Source of the DNA: Cornus controversa
Lineage: Eukaryota; Streptophyta; Magnoliopsida; Cornales; Cornaceae
DNA: 64,000 nt
Direction: 5' to 3'
Assembly (NCBI GenBank): GCA_026545225.1
Contig: CM048845.1
Coordinates: forward strand, 79,784,533-79,848,532
Below are positions 22,510-32,791 of this stretch, piece by piece. Position numbers and translations under genes: made by a program. Position 1 is the first letter of the stretch. The number at the start of each line of letters is the position of its first letter. The notes beneath the pieces were generated by a model, which saw only the letters and a program-made list of their open reading frames with translations, was not told where the DNA came from and searched no databases.

Positions 22510-25500
22510 ATATTGACTGCAACAACTTTGATTCTTGGAAGTTTGAAGAGTTTTGGAAGAGCTTGCCCCTACTGCATTTAGATCTCAGTTGGAGGTATAA
22601 TGCACTGAACTATGCAAAGATGAAAGGAGAATACAAAATTTGATGATATATACTTTCCTTTCTGCTGTTTTTTACTGCACATCATGGGACATAGCTATTA
22701 GCTTACTAGCTTTTCTTCTTGTTATTAGTGTCCGATGTAAGCATAAATATGGATGAATAGAGTGAATTTTGTGTTTTTGCTTCAAACTGCTGTCAGTTGT
22801 TAAATATTTTTTGGGTGATACTGTTGTTACTTCAACAATTATTCTGATTTGTAGACTATCTTCATAGTGTTGGCTGGCCTCCCTACTTTGTTTAGGGGCA
22901 GAGCTTATGCATTGTTTTAGTTTGAAATTCAAAATCACTTCAAGAAATATAATTAGTAGAGGCATTGCTTGCTTTTTGGTCCTGGAAAGATGCCTTCACC
23001 TGATTCAGCTTCCTAAAAATGGAACCCTGAAAAAGTTGTAATTGAAAAGGCAGACTACATGCTTTTCTCTTTTATATCTGTTATTAGTTATTTTTTTCAT
23101 TATCTTTATCAATTCCATTTTAGCAACTTAAAAGTATTCTGAGGAAAGGCAGTTTTTCTTATGTAAGTGGAGTTTTAATTAATAGATTTCATCCATTCTA
23201 TAGTTAGTGGACCTTGAATGCATAAGAAAGTTTTGAAAAATTCTTTAATTCATTTCTGTTTAGGCGTGAAATGAGGTTGTGTATTTGTTTACTGATTGGG
23301 TCACTTGCTAAATCTTTTTCTTTTTCATCGTGTGCACCATTTTTGGGATTTATTGGTTTCTATTATAGTGTTTGACGATTGAATTTGATCATCATTATTG
23401 ATAAAAAAGACACAGTAATTGATGCCCAACTCAAACGCAAGTACCTAGGGTCTGCTACATGTAAGTCCTTCTCAATTACTTTTAATAACTCCTGATTTGC
23501 TCTTGCTTCTGTATCATCTACCCTGTTCCTATTGTATTTTTTCTACAACAAGAATGTTGCTATAAGACATTCATTTAGATAAGATCCATATGATACTTCC
23601 AGTACACTTTGTTTCCGCAGTTTTCATGCTGCTATAGTGGAATGGTGTTGGCCAAATATGTGAAGGTGTCGTTCAATTTGCCTTCTCCGTGTGAGTTGAG
23701 TTTATGTCAATCATATCCAGAAAAGTAACTTCTTATCTTTACATAGATTCAAATGGCTTTACATTCTTATCAACTTACATAGAAGAAGATTCTGAAATAG
23801 AATGAGACTGATAAAGCATAACACTTGTTGTGGGCAACCATGTGATCTACCAATCCAACTATATCCATGGACCATGGATAGCTAATGATGGGTTTCGCAC
23901 CACAGAATGAATCGAGGAACTAAGGATGTTTCCACCACTTCCAATTGAAAAACAAATTCTAGTCATGTTTGCAGCTGTCAGTGGATTCTGTTCTCCTAAC
24001 GTTTGACGGAGAGGCATTTGTACATAATAGTCCTTTTGAATTTCTGGCTTTGGGTGCGAGAGGTCCCGAGTTTGATTCTCGGAATTCCCCAAATTCAGTG
24101 AATTTACTCAATTACATAGTTTAACTAGGGGGAAAGAATTTACAATGTTTGACAGAATCTGTTCTTCTACAATCTACATTAGAATCAACACAATGGCTCC
24201 CAAATCAAGAAATATATGATTAATCATATCTCCTTATCAGTGCAATGGAAGCAACTCATACAAGTAAGTTTCTTCCTTATATCGCTGAATTTATTGAGCT
24301 TGGGACTGCTTGTGTCATTGTGCCTACAAATTATAATGGTTTTTGTTGATAGAGCAACCACAAGGTAAACACAATATGATGTCCAATATTATATTGCATA
24401 CTTAAATTATGAATGGAACGATATGTGTCATATGTTACTTGTCACAGTATGAAAATATGGATTCATAATTTATTGTGCAGTCATATCATTGACTATCTTT
24501 TCTGTTATTAACTAATACAAAAAAAAACCGTTATAAATATCAAGTATGAATGGGTTTATGTGAGTGTGCTTTGTGAGACACTTTTAGTTCTTTATTGGTG
24601 GAAGAACCTGTAGGAAGGGGATACAGTTTTAGTAGTTACTAGAGCTTTTTACCTTCAATGCTTTCTTAGATTATTTGGAATTAAGGGCCTTTATAACATC
24701 TTATGAATGGGGGAAAAAAGTAAAAAGAAGGAGCTTATATGTTAGTGTGTGCTAATCAATATAGCTGAAGTAGTGCCCTTTGATTATAGTAATTGTGCAA
24801 AGTGATGAAAAATCTCTTCTCTCTTTCAGTTTTGGGCCCTAATATTTTTCTCATAATTTATAAGTCATTATATAAGGTCAAAATAATCATGCACGTAGTG
24901 GATTCTGTTTATTCTTTCCCATTGGCAAGAATTTTCTACTGGATCCTGTGAATGTAATCTACAGAAGAGAGGTGAATATTAAAAGAGATCCACAGATTGA
25001 TATTGGAAGGTGGAAGATTCAAGGTTCCAAAGCTCATGCTATGCTTTTATGGGTTATTTTCTAGAACCTGATAATTTTACATTATCTATCTGATTATAGT
25101 TTCTCTTATTATTTCTTCGAGGATATTCTCTCCTTGTTAGAGAGTAGGGTCTTTGATGAATTTCAATCTTAAAACTGATAATTTTACTTTGGTACTACTT
25201 CACATAAACTCAATAGATGTAGTTCTTGGTGTTGTGACAATCTGCTTCAGTGTCATGTATGTTATGTGCTATGAGACTGGACTTATCGTATATGCAGCTT
25301 ATTGGCTTTCAATTTCTTTCAACACCTCACTAAAGATTAATAGAAGCTACGGTCCTTGAGCTTGTGTTTTGAAACTCTCTTCTCTCCCCTATCAAATGAA
25401 TAACAAAGATGAGTATGGATTCTTTTAAAGTGATGTGTAGCGACCACTTTCTACAAGGAGCAAAGTATTTAGGTTTTTGCTAGTAGTACCGAAATTTTTT

Positions 25501-25738
25501 ATTGACCTTCGTTGATGGTTGTGACTTGTACCGAAAATTTTTATTGACCTTTGCTGATGTTTGTGACTTGTGTAAAGAATCAGTAGCCTTCAATACACTT
25601 GCTTAAAGAAACAAAACTAGTTTAGGTGCAGATTAGAGTGGTCTTGTTGTCATGCAACAGTTGCGTCTGAAGCTACTCTGATATGGAATCCAAATTGTTC
25701 ACGAAAAAATGCAACAGTTGCCTTTGAAGCTACTCGTG
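22510..25738. other. 3' flank and intergenic region
   Basis: The 3' untranslated region of the DUF1639 gene begins here. Beyond it I see no exon I can assign. It holds a tRNA-Pro relic at 24012-24090 and two short tandem duplications. One is a 42-bp unit at about 25488-25570 (TACCGAAA...GTGACTTG). The other is a GCAACAGTTGC unit repeated near 25655 and 25708. The small frames at 22672-22965, 23859-24092 and 25153-25359 have no recognisable motif. Confidence 0.5.
24012..24090 (+). pseudogene. tRNA-Pro(UGG) relic
   Basis: The 3' two thirds match a plant tRNA-Pro closely: GGCTTTGGGTGCGAGAGG contains the UGG anticodon loop and variable region, and CCCGAG-TTTGATT-CTCGG forms the T arm. The 5' part begins (A)GGCATTTG, but the D-arm region is scrambled and about 7 nt too long. 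The T-loop has TTTGATT instead of TTCRATT, weakening the B box, and the acceptor strands no longer pair fully (AATTCCCC at the 3' end). It reads as a decayed tRNA gene or tRNA-derived repeat. Confidence 0.75.
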
Positions 25739-26332
25739 TAGGCCGCGGGTAAACGGATTGGATCAGGCTGATTCGATCTAAATTTGATAAGAGATAGTTA
25801 TAGGTGATTCAATCCGATAATCTAATGGATTATATATAATTAAATTCATATTCGATTTGTTTATTAATCGGATATTTGATCCGATAATTCGATTCAAAAT
25901 GAATATAATTTTTATTTCAAAAAATTTAATTTCAAAAGATATTAGCAAATAATGATTAGAAAAAAAAATAGAAAAACGTGAGTAGAAAAATAAAATATAA
26001 AGAAAAAAATAATTGAAAAGTAAGGATTTCACTTTTTATTGAACAAAAAAAAAAAAAAGTGAAAAAAAAAGTAAGGAAGAAGAAGGAAATAATGATAAAA
26101 AATATTTTAGTAATATGTAAATATTATAAATTATACATTAGATAACATATTATAATAAATTATATATTATATTATATCAGATCGAACATAATTTATATCA
26201 AATTTATTAGCTAACGGAATATCGAATTCGAATTATTAACAGATTATCGAATTGAATATTTAATCCATATCTTAATTATTGTCCTTAATTCTAATCGAAT
26301 TTGGATAAAAATTTGATCCACCGACATGTCTA
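25739..26332. mobile_element. Possible hAT-type MITE, AT-rich
   Basis: The left end TAGGCCGCGGGTAAACGGAT faces a right end that reads, inward, TAGACATGTCGGTGGATC. Both are followed by repeated GATTCGATC / GGATCAAAT motifs in opposite orientation. No clean target duplication was found. The interior is nearly pure A/T. Confidence 0.35.
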
Positions 26333-26343
26333 AAGTATTATAC

Positions 26344-26432
26344 GATGATGTGGAGTGTGTGAACTTTACTAAAGAATATTAGAATCCACATTGTTCAAAT
26401 AAAAATGCAAAGTTCACACACTCCACGTCATC
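26344..26432. repeat. Inverted repeat, 24-bp arms, plus a flanking tandem duplication
   Basis: GATGATGTGGAGTGTGTGAA (from 26344) is matched inverted by the arm ending GTCATC at 26432; 23 of 24 bases pair, loop about 41 bp. Directly downstream (about 26430-26515) an AGCAAAGTTCACAAA...ACAATGTTCAT unit of about 42 bp occurs twice, so the CAAAGTTCAC motif appears three times. Confidence 0.75.
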
Positions 26433-26519
26433 AATTAGCAAAGTTCACAAAAGCTTAGAAACAATGTTCATCAATCAGCAAAGTTCACAAAAAGCTTAGA
26501 AACAATGTTCATATAGTTT

Positions 26520-28079
26520 TGATAAAATTGATGTCTCGACCGACTCTCCCGACAATCAAGTATAAACTTATAAAACACAAACACTTTTTTTGTTTTTATC
26601 TGACTCTGCTACTTATCCAGACTTGCATAAAGAAATGTTATACAGTAATTTGTTCTACATACACACTGACTTTCACGAACGGGACCACTACAGCCTTGTC
26701 GTTAGTGCTATATCAGGCTACATTTCCAGAAAGATTGACCAGTGTAAATTCGAAACGCTGTCTTGCAGTTGAGAGCCTGACTATTTTACCACTGCCCAGT
26801 CTGCACCAAGCAATGTCCACTATTTTCATATCAGTACCTTTATTTTTCTTTTTCTTAATATTACATTTCATTTGTTCACTTTTTAATAAGTTATTGAAAC
26901 TACTTTTGGTGCGTTTTTTACGCTTTCATGTTGTTATAATATTGGTAAATCGGTCGGACGTTATTTGAAATTTTGTATAATTACTTTTTTATTAAAGTTT
27001 TAAAAATATGGTAGTCAATTTTTTTGAAGTTTTGTTAACTTTATTCCAAGTACTCTTATTCTTAATTGACAATCAATTTTGTTAAAATCAATTAACATCA
27101 AAAAAATTAAAATGTCAAAACTACTTTCGGTGACAGTAGTGCTAGTGTGACATTAATGGAGAAAATATATATACAAACATGTTAATTTCAATCAAATAAT
27201 TAGAAATTGAAATTATTTTTACACAAAAACATTATAACTTGAGAGAATTTTTGTAACTGTATATTATATGTGATTTTATTTAACGAATCATTAGTCTAAT
27301 AAGGGGTGTTAGAATAATTTAGCAAAATTTTTAATTTGAGGACAATTAAATCAAATTTTAGAAAAAATTAGTATAATTTACCCTAATATATAGTCTTTAA
27401 AAAATGAATGACTTTTAATGAGATTGACAATCTAATATCCAGAGTGCCTAGTACTCTCGGGTACCCAATACTCCAATATGATAGGTAACTTTTGATCAGA
27501 TTGTTTTGAGTTGTCCAACACTTTAAAGCGGCATCAGTTGCAACTCGAACAATAAAAGAAATTGTTGAAACCTATTCAAACATTGAATTCAAATTGGTTG
27601 TCCTTATCTAGTTCTAGACGTCGCAAAGCCCTAATTACTTCTATTTTATGTTAATTTTTATGATTAAGAGTGTGAAAAGAATAAGAGGACATGATCATAT
27701 TCACACACTACTTTTTTTACTACATGCACTTTACTTGATTTTGTAAAAATAAAATAAAATTACAACATTATAGAGGTGTGTATGGTTTGCAAGCACCAAC
27801 TCAGACCTAGCTCATGGCATAAACCTTGAACCAAATTCAAGTAATTTTACCTTCAACTCCAAATGTCCAACCCAAATTCAATTGGATTGCATTTATTTTT
27901 AAACTCAGGTTCAACTCGAGTTATAAATACCGAGTTGTCCTCACATTAGATTGGATTAGGATGAAATATTCAAAAAATCTGCTTGTTTTTAAAAGAAAAA
28001 ACAAATCTTTTATCACCGGGCTTTCCCGGTAACTTCGGCATATTATATTTTGAATTTAAGAGGAAAGGAGAACGTGGTT
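26520..28079. other. Intergenic region upstream of DUO1
   Basis: No gene I can support. The frames at 26519-26968 overlap each other in AT-rich sequence. A repeat terminus AGTATAATTTACCCT ends near 27382, resembling the Mutator-like ends at 536 and 53665 and indicating a decayed relative (about 27260-27382). The proximal promoter of the MYB gene starts at about 28000. Confidence 0.45.
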
Positions 28080-28109
28080 GTGTTTAGTGGACAGCACCAT
28101 TAACTGAAT

Positions 28110-28117
28110 TAACCGCC
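28110..28117 (+). promoter_or_regulatory. MYB-type site TAACCGCC upstream of DUO1
   Basis: It lies 163 bp before the ATG and fits the YAACYGY core that, as I recall, is reported in the conserved regulatory region of DUO1 promoters. It also resembles the AACCG sites DUO1 itself binds. I found only one clear copy between 28000 and 28280. A TATA-like TATTTATATTTC sits at about 28268, unusually close to the ATG. Confidence 0.4.
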
Positions 28118-28279
28118 ACCATTCCAATCAATACATCAAAAAAATAATTATGAAGAAAACAAAAAAAGAAAAAATAAACTTTTGAATACAAATCCAAAAC
28201 ATTGCTCAAAACCATAGTTTCAAAACAATCTGATTTATGTTTTGATCCATAAGCCAATGAAGTAGGATATTTATATTTC

Positions 28280-29729
28280 ATGGAGAGAAACCGAGTGGAA
28301 GGAGTGATCAGAAAAGGCCCGTGGACCGCTGAAGAAGATGAAATATTAATAAATTTTGTGAACAAGTATGGTCCCAGAGATTGGAGCTCCATTCGATCCA
28401 AAGGACTCTTGCCGAGGACCGGAAAGTCTTGTCGTCTCCGATGGGTCAACAAGCTTAGGCCCAACTTGAAAATGTAACTCTTGCATACTTTGATCTCCTG
28501 GATTCTCAATGAATTTTAATTTTCTTTCGAAATTTTGAAGTTTGATTGTGATGGGTCACTAGTGTTGAAATTAATTTGTATCTATCACTTTAGTGTGCAG
28601 TATCTATAATTTGTCCAATATATATTGCTAATGATTGTCAGTGATGTTGAAATTTGGCAAAAGTGGGTGCAAATTTTCAGCACAGGAAGAGAGAGTGGTG
28701 ATAGACTTGCAGGCAAAGTTTGGGAACAAATGGGCAACAATAGCTTCGTATTTGCCGGGGAGGACTGATAATGATGTGAAGAATTTCTGGAGTACTAGGC
28801 AGAAGAGGTTGACAAGGATTCTGAAGTCATCATCATCTTCGCAGCCGTGCAAGTCGCAGAAGAACAAAGGAAAAGCCATGGATGTCAGTGACATGCCAAC
28901 ATTGCAGGTAATGACGTGCTTAACCTCAAAATATGCCTTAATTTGAATTCTGGGAATGCTGCGAAAAATAGTTGAATTGAGTGAAGATTAATATAGCATA
29001 TCTTGTGACAAAACCATTAAGTATATTGACGAAATGTTTACATGACATCTAAAAATGGACTCAATTTCATTTTCTGATAAAAGATTGTAGTGTTTAATTT
29101 TGATAGTTTTATCTTGTATTCCAGGTATATAGCCATTAAAAACACAATCTTAGATTCTCTATCTGAATTTCCATGTTAGTGAAATTTTTATTTTCTGAAT
29201 ATTAATTCCATGTTTCCTCTGTGGATTATGCATACTTGTACACTTTCGGGCTCCTAAATATAGTTCCACTCAAGTGAAAGAAGAATCACCTTCACACTGC
29301 TGTTCTTGCTCCTCTACTAGCATGCACAACCCTGAAATGACCAAAATGACCCTACCAGACTTAGTGAGACCAAATATGGTCAATGTAAACACAAGCCTGC
29401 CTTTACTTGACATCACAGAGACTGATAAAAAATCAGCAATAGAATCCTCTCTCATTTTCTCCTTCGCCCAACTACCACAGCCAAAAGCAGACCTCTCACT
29501 TTTGCCAGAAAGCCATGAATTTCTCGAGGGAGTACTTGATGAACCCAACTATTTAGATATGTTTACATTTCGACAAGTTTCTGAACTCGAAAATGAACCA
29601 CATCTCAATTTTCAGTCACCATTTCTTGAATTGGAGAGCAGTTTCCGGTTTGATGGAAGAGGTAAAGATGATAAACTTGCAACCCCGGATAGTTTCTTTG
29701 ACGATTTCCCTGTTGACATGTTTGATTGA
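28280..29729 (+). CDS. DUO1: DUO1-like R2R3-MYB transcription factor (male germline)
   Basis: Exon 1 is 28280-28473; exon 2 is 28664-28907; the last exon ends at 29729. Residues 10-64 form R2 with the DUO1 signature [14 protein letters not shown] and [16 protein letters not shown]. Exon 2 gives R3 ([16 protein letters not shown], then [14 protein letters not shown]) and the basic QKRLTRIL. The C-terminus has LPDLVRPN and ends [13 protein letters not shown], the acidic activation tail of DUO1 orthologues. In Arabidopsis DUO1 drives generative-cell division and sperm gene expression. Oddity: the frame continuing DUO1 homology begins [12 protein letters not shown] at 29250, but the bases before it are CGG, not CAG. 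The nearest AG (29262-29263) with the 28907 donor shifts the frame and stops after 18 codons. A weak donor at 28916 used with that AG would restore the frame (303 residues). The gene may therefore be miscalled, cryptically spliced or damaged. The codon across intron 1 becomes Ile where relatives have Asn or Thr. Confidence 0.88.
28382..28402 (+). promoter_or_regulatory. miR159 target site within the DUO1 R2 repeat
   Basis: The 21 bases encoding WSSIRSK run TGGAGCTCC, ATTCGATCC, AAA. Against miR159a (from memory) they pair with one mismatch near the centre and two G:U pairs. As I recall this is the same site sequence as in Arabidopsis DUO1, a known miR159 target. The site therefore couples protein coding with post-transcriptional control that would keep DUO1 out of non-germline tissue. 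Confidence 0.75.
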
Positions 29730-30614
29730 TGAGTTCGAGCCAATTCCAAGCTAGCTTCTTGGCATCATGAGTTGTTAGTCAGAAGAAATGTAGCTAAATT
29801 TGCTCATGATATAAAATAAAAAATAAAAATCACTTTGGCTTGTTAATTTGCTGGATGATGTAGTGATATGTAATAATGGAACATTTGAATTGTATTACTA
29901 TGATACTGGTATGAGGCCTAATGGCTAGTCATCCATTTTAATTTCTGTTCCGTTGCTTGTTTCAGTGTGGTTTTCAAAAGTTAGTTTAGTATTAGAACAA
30001 GTATGAGAGTCTCTGACTGAGCTCGCAGTAACTTTTTCACTGGTCTTATAACAGCGTTGAAAGGTTAGTGATGTTATGTTATGAATAGTTCACAGTTTCA
30101 AACTCGTAATTAGATAATTGTATATGCACACGCATACACACATATTATATATATATACATACATTTTGGTTCGTTCATTTATGTGATTCCATAGTATTCA
30201 AATGGCATCCTCTTGCTGATCAATTTTCAATCAAGAAAAAGGGGAAAATAATGATGAATGTCTTAATAGAAGGCCAATGAATATTGTGATAGTCATTTGA
30301 CTCATTTTACTTCAAGTTCGAGCGCAAAGTGCTATTGTCAAAAGTGGTGTATCTTGGATCCGAGACATGAGAGTAGTTTCTCCAAAAATGAGAATAAAAC
30401 TTGCCAATATCTACATCTCTTTGATTTCACTCAAGCAGAGTCTTGTGCAGTGAATACACTATTTTTAATTTTCCCATCCCTATTTTAAAAATAGTAAATC
30501 TGTCATCCCCCATTTCCGGAACTTTAAACCTAACCAATCTAAATTGGATCTACGGGTAGATTTGTACATCAGAAGGAGACTGCGGCCACCCACTTCTGTC
30601 TATATATATATATA
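29730..30614. other. DUO1 3' flank and spacer
   Basis: It contains the likely 3' untranslated region (AATAAA-like ATAAAATAAAAAATAAA at about 29811). It ends in a (TA)n run at 30601-30614 that borders the next element. No gene supported. Confidence 0.45.
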
Positions 30615-31788
30615 GGGAGCTGATATTGGCACTCCACCAATATCCTCTGGCACTCCACTCCTTTATTTTTGTAAAGTAAAATTACAAAAGTAATCATATG
30701 TTATACCATTTTAGATTCTTATATTTTTAGTACCCTAATTGCCCTTCTAATTCAAGACTCAATTTTAATTTTATTTTATTTTTCTTAAAAAAAAGCTTTT
30801 TTAACTTTTTTAATTTAGGTTTACAATATAACAATCCATTTATTACCACCCAAATATTATAGTTTAGACATTTTTCAATTGAAACTTGTTGTTCGTGTCA
30901 CTATCCTATATAACTCAAAGAATCCAAAATTTGAAATATTCTATTTTTACTCACCAAACGTGTAATTTATTTTCCATGTGTCTTATTTATAAAATAACAT
31001 AAATTAAAATTTTGAAACATACCATCAATTTGTGAACAAACAAAATAGAAAGGAGGAGAAAATAAAAGGCAAACGAAGAAAAATATCATATTAACTTTTT
31101 TATTTTTATCTTTTGAAATTTTGGTGTAAAGGCTCCTTAGTTAAATTAAGAAAACTACAATTGAAAAAATATTTCATAAAGTCATGTTTTTCTCTTTTCA
31201 TCTTTTAATTTCTAAAAGTTCTCTATTAAAATAAAAAAAGATTTCCTTAGTTTTTTTAAAGAACTATATATCATAATTTTTATTCAAATGAAATAAAACT
31301 TTCTTTTGATTTTAAATATAATTAATTTTTTTCAAATAAGTTTTATTCATTGATATAATGTTTGTTTCCAACTCAAATACATTTTTAATATTTCTCTAGG
31401 TAATCTATTATTAACAACTTCTTCCCAACTTATTTAATGATGTAACTTTTATTATCCGAATCACATACATTTGATTGATACTTTCTAAATCATTATATTG
31501 AATCCTAAACTCTTTTACTTCTAAAATAAATATTGATAAATTGATTCAACATGAAAAAATATTATTTTTAAAATCAACGAAAAAATATTTTCACACAAAA
31601 AAAGAATGTGAGAGAGAATTTGCAATTTGAAGTTAAGAATTCTAACATTATCAAATAAGGGCAATTAGGGTATTAAAAATAAAAGAATCAAATATTGTAT
31701 AGTAGAGGGACACCTTTGTAATTGTACTTTACAAAAAGGTGAAAGTGGAGTGTTAGAGGATATTGGTGGAGTGCCAATATCAGCTCCC
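30615..31788. mobile_element. Non-autonomous element with long terminal inverted repeats (Mutator-like)
   Basis: The left end GGGAGCTGATATTGGCACTC is mirrored at the right, ending GAGTGCCAATATCAGCTCCC at 31788. The similarity runs on for about 130 bp with indels, including the TACCCTAATTGCCCTT block. Both sides abut (TA)n runs, so a duplication of TA-rich target is likely but its length cannot be read (9 bp for Mutator-like or 2 bp for Tc1/Mariner are both possible). The interior is AT-rich without coding capacity. Confidence 0.7.
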
Positions 31789-31901
31789 TATATATATATA
31801 TATGTTTTTAGTTGATTGGTTGAAAAGGTTAATTATGTCAGGCTTGGATACACCAAATCAAGGTGTTACTCAAAGTCCTAAATTGAGATGTGTTTGATTA
31901 A

Positions 31902-32231
31902 GGGTGAGTTTGGCAGGAAAGAAATAGAAGGAAAAGAATAGAAAGGATTTGGAGGGTTATGGTTTTGTATGTTTGGTATGAAATTTTTAAAGGAAAGGAA
32001 AGGAAAAGAAATAGAAAGATGTGGAGGGATAAATTAAGGGTGAATAGTAGCTTTTATTATCCTTTTAAAAATGAGAAGAAATGGAAGGAAAGAGAAGGAA
32101 ATGCTTCTTTTCCTTTACTAATCAACCAAACACAATAAAAATTTAACACTATCCTTCTCTTTCCTTTCTTTTCTTTTCTCTCATTAATAATGTTATCCTT
32201 TCTTTTCTTTTCCACTCTACCAAACATAGCC
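31902..32231. mobile_element. Tourist-like MITE (PIF/Harbinger)
   Basis: A 3-bp TAA target duplication flanks it (31899-31901, 32232-32234). The ends are GGGTGAGTTTGG and, inward from the right, GGCTATGTTTGG. The body is purine-rich on the left (GGAAAGGAAAGG) and pyrimidine-rich on the right, giving a long imperfect hairpin. 330 bp, no coding capacity. Confidence 0.75.
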
Positions 32232-32567
32232 TAAAGTTGGACTAGAGCTAAGGTTAGAATGCTTGTAGATTAGGGAATGTTTGATAAAGCTTGGATTGAT
32301 TCGATTTAGGAAGTTTTATTGATCGGATATCTTGATGAATTTTAAGAAGAGTAAAGAGGTGGAGCAGAATGTTTGGTAGGAAAGAGTGGTTTCCTTTTCA
32401 AGAAATTAGGATTAGTTTAATCAAAACTTAAACCAAAAAGACTAGAAATTATAGACTATCCTAAGTCTCATGACTTTACACATTCAAGAGATGAAAATTC
32501 GCCATTTCTCTTGATAATAGAAAATATTAATTTATCATCGGTTGAATGTGTAAGAAGGGGTTTCATC

Positions 32568-32783
32568 CAGGACGTAACTACATGGACACTAGTGGGTACT
32601 AATGTACCCACTTAGTTCTATAAAAATATTTTTTTACATATCGTAAATACAATCTTTGGGAGTTTAGAACTTGGAGGACGTATTGAATCACGAATGATGT
32701 ACTCACTTAGTTTTATAAAAAATAAATTATGGTCCAATTTTTTGCATTCGTACCCACTTGTACAAATTTCTGCTATGCCCCTG
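32568..32783. mobile_element. 216-bp hAT MITE derived from the family of the 53833-57526 element
   Basis: A perfect 8-bp target duplication GTTTCATC (32560-32567 and 32784-32791). The right end read inward, CAGGGGCATAGCAGAAATTT, matches CAGGGGCGTGACCAGGAATT at the start of the 3.7-kb hAT. The next bases (ACAAGTGGGTACGAATG versus ACAAGTGAGTACGAATG) match as well. The left end contains AGTGGGTACTAATGTACCCA, the same short palindrome found just inside the right end of the large element. It has no coding capacity. Confidence 0.88.
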
Positions 32784-32791
32784 GTTTCATC

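Noticed and set aside
28084-28894. Minus-strand frames opposite DUO1 exons
   Set aside because: Shadows of the MYB coding exons.
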